Part shown: piece by piece, positions 1 through 8,319 of the stretch
How positions within the stretch are numbered: position 1 is the first letter of the stretch
Layout of the letters: each line of letters begins with the position of its first letter
Origin: HT1-32 sp040219025
GTDB lineage: Bacteria > Pseudomonadota > Alphaproteobacteria > Rhodospirillales > HT1-32
Length of the DNA stretch: 64,000 nucleotides
Assembly (NCBI GenBank): GCA_040219025.1
Contig: JAVJTE010000031.1
Coordinates: 60,156-124,155, forward strand
Reading direction: 5' to 3'
Notes under the pieces: generated by a model
What the model was told of the DNA's origin: nothing
Seen by the model: only the letters and a program-made list of their open reading frames with translations
Database searches by the model: none
Made by a program: the position numbers and the translations under genes

Positions 1-571
1 CAAATCCCGCGATCAGACAACCGGCTGCGTGTCCGTACACCGCCGCTGTCACTATCGGCCCGAATTCCTGAATGCTGACGACGGCCAGTACCAGCGCACC
101 CAGTGATCGCATCAGAACCAGCCCGGCAAAGCGGCGCACGCCACCGGTTGCCCGCTGTGCCTCTGCCGTTCCGGCAGCAACTGCCTCACCTGCCGCCATG
201 ACGACGACCGGCAGGGCCAATGTCGAGATCCAGACTGGCAGCACCCCGCTGTTCTGGTCCAGCAGCGAGATCATCAGAAAGCCGGAAAGCAGACAGAAGC
301 TGATGATATAGCCGATGAACAGACTGCGCTGCACTCCTCCTGACCCCGAACCGGCTGACGGCAGGAAACGAAGGATCGAGCTTTCGAGCCAGTGGAAAAG
401 CCCGTTATGCAAAATGATTGCAGCCGCCTGACAGAGTGCGAACAGACCGAACATTTCCGGCCCCAGCAGGCGGGCATAGACAACCAGTGCCACCAGATTG
501 GCGACAGCCGAGACCCCCCTGCCGCCGGCAGACCAGATTACCCCGGCCCTGAGAGACGGCTCAGCCTGCAT
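1..571 (-). CDS. Polysaccharide/oligosaccharide flippase, partial (3' end outside window)
   Basis: The reverse strand is open from an ATG at 571 to the window edge, giving the first ~190 residues. They are very hydrophobic and begin with a charged cytoplasmic tail, followed by the stretch SAGGRGVSAVANLVALVVYA and then YARLLGPEMFGLFALCQAA. This pattern (helix, then 'ARLLGPExFGLFAL') is characteristic of the Wzx/PST family of lipid-linked oligosaccharide flippases in the inner membrane. The start overlaps the end of the upstream glycosyltransferase gene by 11 bases, so the two are translationally linked. The role, moving an undecaprenyl-linked repeat unit across the membrane, is inferred from family and context. 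The C-terminal half is not visible, so a MurJ-like or other MATE-fold exporter cannot be fully excluded. Confidence 0.75.
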   Translation of the reverse strand, partial: MQAEPSLRAGVIWSAGGRGVSAVANLVALVVYARLLGPEMFGLFALCQAAAIILHNGLFHWLESSILRFLPSAGSGSGGVQRSLFIGYIISFCLLSGFLMISLLDQNSGVLPVWISTLALPVVVMAAGEAVAAGTAEAQRATGGVRRFAGLVLMRSLGALVLAVVSIQEFGPIVTAAVYGHAAGCLIAGF

Positions 572-1664
572 GACCGGAAGCCCGCAGGAAACCCTCTGCC
601 ATCGCATCAACACTGTAGGCATCGGCCAGTGTCGCAGATTGCTGCGACAGGCTTGTCCGCAGATCCTTGTCATCACGGAGACAGATCAGTGCTGACCGGA
701 TATCGGCCTCGCTCTCCGGATCAAAGAACAGCGCCTGCCCTGCCTCCGGCTCGCCCGCGACCTCCCGCATCGCCGGTATGTCAGAGACCGCTATCGGCAG
801 CCCGGCTGCAGCCGCCTCCAGCGGGGCCAGCCCGAAACTCTCCCAGAGCGACGGCAGAATGAACGCATCTGCTGCGGCAAACAGCCTGCCGAGATCGCCC
901 GGTGCAACTTCTCCCAGCAGCCGAACCGGAACATCCCCCTCCGTTTCGCTTATCATCTGCTCCAGACCGGCACGACATTCACCATCCCCGGCAACCAGCA
1001 GAACCACCCCCTCCAGCCCCGCAGCAGCCCGGATCAGCCGCCGGTGATTCTTGACCTCGGCCAGACGCCCCACCGTCACAATGACACAAATACCGGCTGC
1101 AAGATCAAAGCCTTGCCGGGCATCAACCTTTGAGCCATCGAAAGCCGGTGGTCGTGCAACACCGTTCGGGACCAGGCTAAGTCGGCGGACATAGCCTTCC
1201 GGGCGGTCCTGCAGGGCGGTATGGGTAGTCTGTGAATTCGAGATGACGGCGGTATAAATTCCGACCGTGCCGAACAGCAAGTCCAGGTGACGAGCCATCG
1301 CCGGAATACGCGACGGCAGGCCGGTCTGGTTTGCGCACCGGTTCGCAACCCCGGCCAGCGCGGCAAACAGACAGCCAAAAACATTGGCGTAGTGGCTGTA
1401 GGTAATCACCGTCCGGGGACGCGTCCTGCGCAGCCGACACCATAACCGCGCAAAGATCCGCAGATAATCGGTCATGCCGGCGGGCGGATGGTCCAGCAGG
1501 CAGAACACCGCCGCCTCATCCTCAAACACCCCCCGCTTGCGGTACAGGAACCATGTCTCGACCGGCAGCCCGTCTGACAGCCAGACCCGGGCGTTCTCGA
1601 TGGCACAGCGCTGTGCCCCGCCCGCTTCCATCTGTGTGACGATCTGGATCAGGGAAGAACGCAT
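561..1664 (-). CDS. Glycosyltransferase family 4-like (GT-B)
   Basis: A 367-residue GT-B glycosyltransferase. The N-terminal half carries an acceptor-side motif starting VTQMEAGGAQR, typical of GT4 enzymes (the 'GGAER' region). The C-terminal half has VTVGRLAEVKNHRRLIRAAA and the donor-sugar motif PSLWESFGLAPLEAAAAGLP with the conserved glutamates. I start it at the ATG at 1664, five bases after the stop of the upstream WecG-type gene. An in-frame start 36 codons earlier would run into that gene and adds residues that do not look like the family. It probably adds one sugar to the exopolysaccharide repeat unit. The donor and acceptor cannot be read from the sequence. Confidence 0.85.
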   Translation of the reverse strand: MRSSLIQIVTQMEAGGAQRCAIENARVWLSDGLPVETWFLYRKRGVFEDEAAVFCLLDHPPAGMTDYLRIFARLWCRLRRTRPRTVITYSHYANVFGCLFAALAGVANRCANQTGLPSRIPAMARHLDLLFGTVGIYTAVISNSQTTHTALQDRPEGYVRRLSLVPNGVARPPAFDGSKVDARQGFDLAAGICVIVTVGRLAEVKNHRRLIRAAAGLEGVVLLVAGDGECRAGLEQMISETEGDVPVRLLGEVAPGDLGRLFAAADAFILPSLWESFGLAPLEAAAAGLPIAVSDIPAMREVAGEPEAGQALFFDPESEADIRSALICLRDDKDLRTSLSQQSATLADAYSVDAMAEGFLRASGHAG

Positions 1665-1669
1665 GTCTT

Positions 1670-2449
1670 TCAGGGCTCCGACCGGGTCAGCAGACACCAT
1701 GCCGCGATCAGGTTGGTCACAAGGTACCGCCAGGCCTTGCCACGCGGGTCCTGAACCAGACGATAGAGCCATTCCAGCCCGACAGACTGCATCCAGCGGG
1801 GGGCACGCTGTTCAGCACCTGCAAGATGCCCGAACAGGCCGCCACAGGTCTTCAGCCAGCCAACCCCTGCCATATGGTCCCGCATCAAAACACAGAACCG
1901 CTCCTGCTTCGGGCGGCCAAGACCAACCCAGACCACATCAGGCCGGGTGGCCCTGACCTCTGCTGCAACCTTCGTAAACTCCTCATCCGGGAAATAGCCG
2001 TCCCGGGCGCCCGCGATGATCAGCCCGGGATATTGCTGCCTGACAGCGGCAACCGCCATCTCTGATGTCTGGCGGTCTGCGCCGAGAAAATAGAAACGCA
2101 GCCCCTCACGGACGGCGAGCTGTGCAGCGTCATGAAAAAAATCGGTGGTAGCCGAGCGTTCAGGAATCGCCCTCTTGCCGAACAGGCGCGAATACAGAAC
2201 CAGCGGCTGTCCATCGGCGTGGATGATATCAGCCGCTGCCAGAAGCGCTGCAAAATCCGGGGCAGCATGGTTCATGGCCAATGAATGACCGTTCGCGCTG
2301 AAGACCAGCCGGGGGTAAGTCCCGGTACCGGAGCGGGCAGCCTCACAATCCTGCCGCATCTGCTCCGCCAGTGTCAGGCGCGAGGCCAGAACGACCGACA
2401 ATCCACCAAGCCGGCGTCTTGTCAGCCCGTCACTGAAATCCGGCGGCAT
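1670..2449 (-). CDS. WecG/TagA/CpsF family glycosyltransferase
   Basis: The 259-residue product matches the GT26 (WecG/TagA/CpsF) family. It has the ADGQPLVLYSRLFG segment, the FYFLGADRQTSEMA segment and the block from VVWVGLGRPKQE through CGGLFGHLAGAEQRAP to LEWLYRLVQDPR, which are the family hallmarks. Such enzymes add the second sugar (often ManNAc, ManNAcA or Glc) to an undecaprenyl-linked primer on the cytoplasmic face of the inner membrane. The ATG overlaps the stop codon of the upstream chain-length gene by one base (TAATG), a sign of translational coupling. It sits in a minus-strand run of a Wzz-like protein, this enzyme, a GT4 and a flippase, so a role in exopolysaccharide assembly is well supported. 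The exact sugar is unknown. Confidence 0.88.
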   Translation of the reverse strand: MPPDFSDGLTRRRLGGLSVVLASRLTLAEQMRQDCEAARSGTGTYPRLVFSANGHSLAMNHAAPDFAALLAAADIIHADGQPLVLYSRLFGKRAIPERSATTDFFHDAAQLAVREGLRFYFLGADRQTSEMAVAAVRQQYPGLIIAGARDGYFPDEEFTKVAAEVRATRPDVVWVGLGRPKQERFCVLMRDHMAGVGWLKTCGGLFGHLAGAEQRAPRWMQSVGLEWLYRLVQDPRGKAWRYLVTNLIAAWCLLTRSEP

Positions 2450-4665
2450 TACAGCAGCCGGTAGAAGATTGACGGGATATAGCGGCGGCGGCCATTGAAG
2501 ATCACCGCACTGACATAACCGTCGTTCTCTGTCACCCGGTCACGCAACAATTCTGCCACCGGCTTGCGCGTCCGCTCCGCAGAGATCACCAGCATGGTGG
2601 CGTCAGCGCGTTTGCTCACCGTCAGTCCGTCATAGTTACGGATCAGCGAGGGAGAATCGATGATGACCAGCCGGAAATTACCATGCAGTGAATGCCAGAA
2701 TCTGTCACTGGTGCTCAACTGTACCGTGCCCGAAGCCTCGACACTCTCCGGATCAATCCGGCTTACGACCAGGTTTGATGCACCCAGCCGGTGCAGGGAC
2801 ATATCGACAATCTGGCGGCCCTGATCCAGCGCCTGTGAACTTGCCCGCCACAGCGATCGTGTGCTGACAGTTGTATCTTCGGCAGGCCCGGGATCACCGA
2901 ACCGGGCCGACAGTTCTTCGGCAATCACATCGAACTGCCCGCGACCGGAGGTATTCAGATCAAGCAGCAGTACGTCGCCGGCAATCTGCTGCGCCGCAAC
3001 CAGCGCAAACTCCCGGGCAATCGTCGACGAGCCTTCGCCCGGTGCCGCACCGACAATCTGCATGATGACGCAGTAATCATCGGCAATCGGCGGATCGAGC
3101 ATGAAATAGAGCCGGTTCATTTCCATGAACAGGTTGAGCGGGCCGCTGGCGCGTTTCTCGTCAATCGCAAACACATGCAGGTCAAGCGCCCGGTGCGCAC
3201 CCTCCGCGCTGATAAAGACCGCCCGGCTGATCGCCCGGACATAGACGACGGCAGCGGTCAGGCCAATGCCGACAATGAACGAGAGAAACAGCACCTGAAT
3301 CCTGATATTCCGGCCTTCGACAGGGACCTGTGCCTCTTCGATCACCCGGATCGTCGGATCTTCAAACGCACTTTCCAGCGCGCGCGCCAGACGCTCCTGC
3401 TGAACCCTGCCGGCATACCGGGTGTAGCTTTCAACCAGCACCACGCGTCTCAGTTGCAGTTGCCGGTAGCTGCTTTCTGCGTCATCCAGGTCACGGAGCT
3501 GCTTCTGTGTCATCTCAAGTGCGGATTCGAGCGCGCCCAGCTTCGCCACGACCGATTGCCGCTCGCCCTCCAGCAGGATGATCTGCTGCAACAGGGAGTC
3601 ATACACCGTGTTGCGGCCCTTGCGTTCCCGGTCCAGACGGATCGCCCGGAAGGTCTGGAGAATACGCCGTGCTACATCCAGGCGCTCGTCGATCTCGCGG
3701 ATAAAGCGGCTGCCTTCCCGGTACCGGTCGGCCAGCCGCGCCCGCTCCTGTTCCAGCTGTCGCACCGAATCCATCGCATTATTCAGCGCGTCTGTATTGC
3801 CGTCTTCGACAAACAGATCGACTTTCTCGGGAATCCGGCTGATCGAACGTTCAAGTTCGGCGACCTTTGCAAACAGGGCCTCGGTATCGACGCCTGCTGC
3901 AATCTGCTGGGTCTCCAACTGGTTATAGCGGTTGATCAGGGCAGCGCGCTGAACATCCAGATCACTGACTCCCGTCAGTTCCCGCAGACTGGCCAGCCGG
4001 GTATCAACATCAACGATCTCGCGCTCCAGACGGTTCAGTTCCTCCGTCAGGACTTCAGGCGTCACATCCGAGAAAATATCCTGCCGTTGTGCCAGATAAA
4101 GTTCGATCAGGATATTCACCAGGTCAGCGGCAATCTGCGGCGACGGATGTTCGTAATTGATTGAAATGACGTTGGTACTGGGAACCAGCTGAATTTCGAG
4201 ATCCTTGTCCAGTTCCTCTGCCGCCTTGATCTTCAGGGAGTTCGGATCATCCCGGCCAATACCGGCAGCAATTTTCGGATAGATCTTTTCCGGGCCGATC
4301 TTGTTGACCGCAGCTTCCCGCAAGGCCCGGCTGCGCAGAATCTGTGCCTCCGCCTGAACGATCCGGGCCTGTGCGTCAAATGACTGGCCAAACCCTGCCG
4401 AGCCCAGTTCGCCACCTGCAACATGCTCGCGGCTGACCAGCACGAGCAGCCGCGCCGTGACGTCGTAAATGGTTGGCAGAAAGAAGCTGGCAGCAATCCC
4501 GGCGACAATCGGAATCATCAGGGTCGCCATGACCAGTGAGCGATTGTAAAAAATCTCGGTCAGCAGATCCCGCAGGCCATAGGCAGGAGGCGCGCCATGA
4601 CTGCGACTCTGCTGGCGCCGTGTATCTGGCGAGGGGCTGCCTTTGACGGGTTGCGGCGCGTTCAT
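2449..4665 (-). CDS. Wzz/GumC-type polysaccharide co-polymerase with degenerate BY-kinase-like domain
   Basis: A 738-residue inner-membrane protein. One membrane helix lies at about residues 45-65 and a second at about 455-477. Between them is a long periplasmic coiled-coil region, as in Wzz/GumC polysaccharide co-polymerases. The cytoplasmic C-terminal part (about 530-738) resembles a bacterial tyrosine kinase. However, the Walker A segment at about 539-550 reads GAAPGEGSSTIA, with Ser where the P-loop Lys is expected. The Walker A' aspartates appear as LLLDLNTS, and the tail lacks the usual tyrosine cluster. It is therefore probably inactive or uses an unusual mechanism. It heads the minus-strand exopolysaccharide run and is divergent from the Wza-like gene. 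Chain-length control of the polymer is inferred from the family. Confidence 0.85.
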   Translation of the reverse strand: MNAPQPVKGSPSPDTRRQQSRSHGAPPAYGLRDLLTEIFYNRSLVMATLMIPIVAGIAASFFLPTIYDVTARLLVLVSREHVAGGELGSAGFGQSFDAQARIVQAEAQILRSRALREAAVNKIGPEKIYPKIAAGIGRDDPNSLKIKAAEELDKDLEIQLVPSTNVISINYEHPSPQIAADLVNILIELYLAQRQDIFSDVTPEVLTEELNRLEREIVDVDTRLASLRELTGVSDLDVQRAALINRYNQLETQQIAAGVDTEALFAKVAELERSISRIPEKVDLFVEDGNTDALNNAMDSVRQLEQERARLADRYREGSRFIREIDERLDVARRILQTFRAIRLDRERKGRNTVYDSLLQQIILLEGERQSVVAKLGALESALEMTQKQLRDLDDAESSYRQLQLRRVVLVESYTRYAGRVQQERLARALESAFEDPTIRVIEEAQVPVEGRNIRIQVLFLSFIVGIGLTAAVVYVRAISRAVFISAEGAHRALDLHVFAIDEKRASGPLNLFMEMNRLYFMLDPPIADDYCVIMQIVGAAPGEGSSTIAREFALVAAQQIAGDVLLLDLNTSGRGQFDVIAEELSARFGDPGPAEDTTVSTRSLWRASSQALDQGRQIVDMSLHRLGASNLVVSRIDPESVEASGTVQLSTSDRFWHSLHGNFRLVIIDSPSLIRNYDGLTVSKRADATMLVISAERTRKPVAELLRDRVTENDGYVSAVIFNGRRRYIPSIFYRLL

Positions 4666-4755
4666 TTCAATCCGACAATATCATCGATTCGGATGGCCCG
4701 GTCCGGCCAACCGTCGTCGGAATTCAAACAGATACCTGACCAGAGGCGATAGTTA

Positions 4756-5511
4756 TTGAAAGCGTCATCCCGCAAAGTCCGGACAGCAGATAGCACTGAC
4801 AGGCTGTCTCGTCTCGTCGCGCTTTTTGCAGGCTGCGTCATCATCGCCTTTACCTCTACAGGATGCACAACGACAACCCCTCAACAGAGTAGTGACCGCT
4901 TTCTCGCCTGGAGTGACGCCCAGCCTGCCTACAGGCTCCAGACGGGAGATCAGTTAAGCATCGTTCACCCCTATTCTCCCGAATTGAATCAGGATGTCAC
5001 GATCCTCCCCGATGGCCGGATTGTACTCCCCCTTATAGGGGCCGCACCGGCGGCTGACATGATACCGGAGAAACTGGCACAAGACCTTGAAATAAAATAT
5101 CTTTCTGAACTCAAGGAGCCTGATGTCACGGTCATTCCCAGAACCATCGGGCCGATGAAGTTCGTTGTTGGCGGTGAGGTCGGAAATCCCGGTGTTTTCA
5201 CCTATACAGGCCGAATCGGAGTGGTCGAGGCACTGTTTACTGCCGGTGGCTTCGTGGATACGGCAAACCGGTCGACGGTTGCACTGATCCGGCGGTCCGA
5301 AGACGACCAGCCAATGCTGAAGGTTATCAACGTCGCTGCCATCCTTTCCGGCAACGGCACGGAAAGCGATATACCGCTGCAGCAATATGACGTGATCTAT
5401 GTTCCGAAATCGACCGTCGCGGAAGTCGGCACCTGGGTCGATCTTTATATCAACCGGATTCTGCCCTTCAATCGCGGCTTCAGCTATTCACTGACGAAAA
5501 CTCTCGAATAA
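4756..5511 (+). CDS. Polysaccharide export outer-membrane lipoprotein (Wza/GumB-like)
   Basis: The 251-residue product starts at a TTG preceded by GAGG about 8 bases upstream. It has a basic N-terminus, a hydrophobic stretch and a lipobox ending in STGC, with the lipidated Cys at about residue 37. The polysaccharide-export domain follows (YRLQTGDQLSIVH and TILPDGRIVLPLIG), then an SLBB-type domain (FVVGGEVGNPGVFTYTGRIG). It is shorter than E. coli Wza (about 380) and close in size to the GumB/OPX short class. It should form or gate the outer-membrane pore for the polymer and work with the co-polymerase encoded divergently 90 bases away. The TTG start is the least certain part. Confidence 0.9.
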   Translation: MKASSRKVRTADSTDRLSRLVALFAGCVIIAFTSTGCTTTTPQQSSDRFLAWSDAQPAYRLQTGDQLSIVHPYSPELNQDVTILPDGRIVLPLIGAAPAADMIPEKLAQDLEIKYLSELKEPDVTVIPRTIGPMKFVVGGEVGNPGVFTYTGRIGVVEALFTAGGFVDTANRSTVALIRRSEDDQPMLKVINVAAILSGNGTESDIPLQQYDVIYVPKSTVAEVGTWVDLYINRILPFNRGFSYSLTKTLE

Positions 5512-5516
5512 ACGCC

Positions 5517-6062
5517 TCAATCGATGTTTTCGAGCATCCTGACGATTTCGCGTCGTGCTTTGGGCTCGTCATCTTCCGGACGGAAATGCTGATAGGCCAG
5601 CACTGCCGCGCGCAGGCATTCCTTGTCGGTTGCCCCCCGCGAACGGGCATCCAGATACGCCGCCCGCACGGTACGGATCATGCGCGATGACGGATTGGCA
5701 TCAGCGGCCTCCTCCGCGCTCCCGCCCCCACGTTTGAGCAGAAAGACAATCAGTACACCGCAGCCAGCCCCGGCCGCGTTAACGACCGCATCCATCAGCT
5801 CCGCCGTCCGGCCACCACCGCTTGCTCCCTGGACCACCTCGACCAGCATGCCACCCAGTATCAGGACTGCGCCGAAGATCATTGCCCCGGCCAGGCCTTC
5901 AACACTGAAACCGGCCAGCAAGGCCGCCACCATGAAAAAGCTGAAATGAAGAACCTTGTCGTAAGGCGGCCCTGCTTTCGGCACCAGGTCCGGAACAAAC
6001 AAGGCGACGATACCAAAAGCGATCATTGCCCCGATTCCCATCCGGGCAGCCAGTCTGGCCAT
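5517..6062 (-). CDS. VanZ-like membrane protein
   Basis: A 181-residue protein with four predicted membrane helices in its first ~115 residues. The second begins after YDKVLHFSFFMVAALLAGF, the D-K-x-x-H pattern typical of VanZ-like proteins. A soluble, charged C-terminal tail of about 65 residues (rich in Arg, Glu and Asp) is an unusual addition. The start has a good ribosome-binding site (AGAGGGA). It is convergent with the Wza-like gene, with 5 bases between stops. VanZ-like proteins often sit near exopolysaccharide genes, but their biochemical role is not established. I infer only a membrane protein possibly linked to the neighbouring export genes. Confidence 0.65.
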   Translation of the reverse strand: MARLAARMGIGAMIAFGIVALFVPDLVPKAGPPYDKVLHFSFFMVAALLAGFSVEGLAGAMIFGAVLILGGMLVEVVQGASGGGRTAELMDAVVNAAGAGCGVLIVFLLKRGGGSAEEAADANPSSRMIRTVRAAYLDARSRGATDKECLRAAVLAYQHFRPEDDEPKARREIVRMLENID

Positions 6063-6167
6063 TTTCCCTCTCCCTGCATGCCTTCCCCGCTACAGGTTAT
6101 CCATCCCCGTCAGAAAACCAAAGCGGGTATTTAACGCAGCGGGCACAAATGCACCGGAAGAGGCCGC

Positions 6168-6752
6168 CTATTCGACGCCCGCGGCACGGCGAAAACGGTT
6201 CTTCAGATCAACTCCGTCATGGGTGGGCAGCACGCGGGGGTCATCGCTCGCCTCGACACGAATTCGAGCAAAAACCGGACCATCAAGCCCGTGTATCTGG
6301 GCCCGGAGCATATCCAGATCGGCCTCGGTTGCGACCGGAAGCGTCCGGCGGAAACCGCATCCCTCTGCGACTTTTGTCAGGCTGACCCCGGAGGCCGTAT
6401 GGCTGTGCTGCATGCCGGTCTCCCCGTAACGCTGATTGTCGATCACCGCAATGGTAAGATTTCGCGGACGCTGCACGCCGATCGTCGCCAGACCACCGAT
6501 TCCCATCAGCATCTCGCCGTCACCGGTCAGCACCAGAACCGGCCTGTCCGGCTGGGCCAGTGCCAGCCCCAGCCCCATCAGGCTGGCCCCGCCCATGGCA
6601 CCCCACAGATAGAAATTCAGATCGTGATCACCCGCCGCAGCGACATCCCAGCAGGCAGAGCCAAGGCCACAGATGACCGCAGTCGGTCCGCGACCCGCAA
6701 GCAGCCGGGCGACAGACGGCCGTCGTTTCAGCAGGGGTACGTTGCCTACCAT
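6168..6752 (-). CDS. ThDP-dependent decarboxylase, beta (ThDP-binding) subunit, sulfopyruvate/phosphonopyruvate decarboxylase-like
   Basis: The 194-residue product is the C-terminal, cofactor-binding half of a split thiamine-diphosphate enzyme. It carries the motif beginning GDGEMLMGIGGLATIG, followed about 25 residues later by the Asn of VIDNQRYGETG, which together bind ThDP and Mg2+. Two-subunit enzymes of this size include ComDE sulfopyruvate decarboxylase, and phosphonopyruvate decarboxylase is the single-chain relative. The ATG lies behind GGAGGAAAGT and overlaps the alpha gene by 7 bases. No sulfonate or phosphonate genes are seen nearby, so the substrate is open; a 2-oxo acid is all that can be claimed. 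Confidence 0.8.
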   Translation of the reverse strand: MVGNVPLLKRRPSVARLLAGRGPTAVICGLGSACWDVAAAGDHDLNFYLWGAMGGASLMGLGLALAQPDRPVLVLTGDGEMLMGIGGLATIGVQRPRNLTIAVIDNQRYGETGMQHSHTASGVSLTKVAEGCGFRRTLPVATEADLDMLRAQIHGLDGPVFARIRVEASDDPRVLPTHDGVDLKNRFRRAAGVE

Positions 6753-7255
6753 ACTTTCCTCCCGATCATGCGCTGCGATATCAGCACGGCCGCGCTGCGG
6801 CTGCCGTTGAAAATAAGATTGCCTGCACCGTCAACGGTGTCACACAGATCCGCCGCATCATCCACCCGGTAGACCAGTCCGCCCATCATCTCGATCGCCG
6901 CACCGGAGTTCTGTCCCATCGGAATTTGCCAGGGATTGAACTCGGCCCATTCCCCGCGCTGTGTCACCAGCATAAGCAGCGGAAACCGGCAGGTTGTGGC
7001 CAGCGACAGCATATTGACGCAGTTGCCGACACCGCTGGACTGCATCAGCATTACTCCGCGCTCACCGCCCAGCCAGGCCCCGGCCAGCAAGGCGATGCCT
7101 TCCTCTTCCGTGGTCAGCGGCACTGCTGTCATGCTCTCTTCCCCACGGCAGAGGTCGATCAGCCGGGCGTGACCTGCATCCGGAACATAGGCCACCTGCC
7201 GGATATTCAGGTCAACCAGCCTGGCGAACAGCTGCTCCGGCCACTCTGTCTGCAT
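6746..7255 (-). CDS. ThDP-dependent decarboxylase, alpha (pyrimidine-domain) subunit
   Basis: A 169-residue partner of the beta subunit. It contains the pyrimidine-binding fold with the catalytic-type Glu in the stretch TTEEEGIALLAGAWLGGERG, followed by LMQSSGVGNCVNML, as in ComD and the N-terminal half of phosphonopyruvate decarboxylase. I start it at the ATG at 7255, which has GGAGGG close upstream; an in-frame GTG four codons earlier overlaps that site. The stop overlaps the beta start by 7 bases, a classic split-subunit arrangement. The gene is divergent from the renalase-like oxidoreductase, with under 90 bases between starts. The substrate is not determinable from sequence. Confidence 0.8.
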   Translation of the reverse strand: MQTEWPEQLFARLVDLNIRQVAYVPDAGHARLIDLCRGEESMTAVPLTTEEEGIALLAGAWLGGERGVMLMQSSGVGNCVNMLSLATTCRFPLLMLVTQRGEWAEFNPWQIPMGQNSGAAIEMMGGLVYRVDDAADLCDTVDGAGNLIFNGSRSAAVLISQRMIGRKVW

Positions 7256-7343
7256 TGATCCCTCCACCTGTCACTCCCCCTCAAATATCGCACATTCATG
7301 CATAAAGCTTGATCCGGCGCGAGGGAAGGCTCATCTCGACAGG

Positions 7344-8315
7344 ATGACAGATCCTGAGACGAAGATCGCCGTGATCGGCGCCGGTATCGCGGGCCTCTCC
7401 TGCGCTGCCGCACTGACTGCATCCGGGTATGACGTACATGTCTTTGACAAGGGACGTACACCCGGTGGTCGTATAAGTACGCGCCGGAATGAACAGGGTT
7501 TGTTCAATCATGGGGCGCAGTTTTTCACGGCCCGCGATCCGGACTTCGTATCCGCCACAAACCACTGGAAAACGAAGGGCCTGATCACCGAGCTGGCGGA
7601 ACAGCCGGCAGAACTCGGCCAGTCCGGTGACAGGCCTCCTGCCGCTGCCCGCTACACCGGGGTACCGGCGATCAACGACCTTGCCGGGTCCATGGCCAGG
7701 GGTCTTTCTGTGCGGTGCGACGTTGAGATTGCGCGGGTCGAGCGAACCGGTGACAAATGGCTGCTGTCGGATCAGACCGGCAAGACTGCCGGCCTGTTCG
7801 ATCATCTCGCGGTTGCCATCCCGGCCCCTCAGGCAGCTATTCTCTGCGCCGGTGTTGATCCGATAAGGGAAGCGGCTGAAAGTGCCGCTTACGCACCCTG
7901 CTGGGCGGCGCTGTTCACAACGCAGACGCCAGTCATAACCAGCTGGTCAAATGCCTTCATTGCCGACCCCGTGCTTTCCTGGGCGGCCCGGCAGCAGACC
8001 GGAAATGCGCAGAACGGCTTTGTGCTGCATGCGACAGCAGAATGGTCAGCGGAGAATCTGGAACTGGAACGCCCTGTAGCCGCCAGCAGGCTGGTTGAGG
8101 CATTTCAGCGCCTCCTCAACACCGGCATCAAAACAGATTATCTGCGCGGCCACAGATGGCGCTATGCCCGGGTGACAAAAGCCCTGGGTCAGGATTGTCT
8201 TTATCTGAAGGATCGGCAGATCGGCGTTTGCGGTGACTGGCTGCGCGGGCCCCGCGTCGAGGAAGCCTGGCTGTCAGGCCGTGCACTGGCGGCGGCAATT
8301 CTGGCGAATGGCTGA
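7344..8315 (+). CDS. FAD-dependent amine oxidase, renalase-like
   Basis: The 323-residue protein opens with the Rossmann dinucleotide-binding motif AVIGAGIAGLSCAAAL, then VFDKGRTPGGRISTRR, the second FAD-contacting motif of the amine-oxidase superfamily. The next block, GLFNHGAQFFTARD, is close to the renalase subgroup. The C-terminus has the FAD-closing segment GVCGDWLRGPRVEEAWLSG. At about 320 residues it matches bacterial renalase-like oxidoreductases, which oxidise misreduced dihydronicotinamides or unknown amines. It is a lone gene on the plus strand between two minus-strand operons, so context does not narrow its substrate. Confidence 0.82.
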   Translation: MTDPETKIAVIGAGIAGLSCAAALTASGYDVHVFDKGRTPGGRISTRRNEQGLFNHGAQFFTARDPDFVSATNHWKTKGLITELAEQPAELGQSGDRPPAAARYTGVPAINDLAGSMARGLSVRCDVEIARVERTGDKWLLSDQTGKTAGLFDHLAVAIPAPQAAILCAGVDPIREAAESAAYAPCWAALFTTQTPVITSWSNAFIADPVLSWAARQQTGNAQNGFVLHATAEWSAENLELERPVAASRLVEAFQRLLNTGIKTDYLRGHRWRYARVTKALGQDCLYLKDRQIGVCGDWLRGPRVEEAWLSGRALAAAILANG

Positions 8316-8319
8316 GTCG

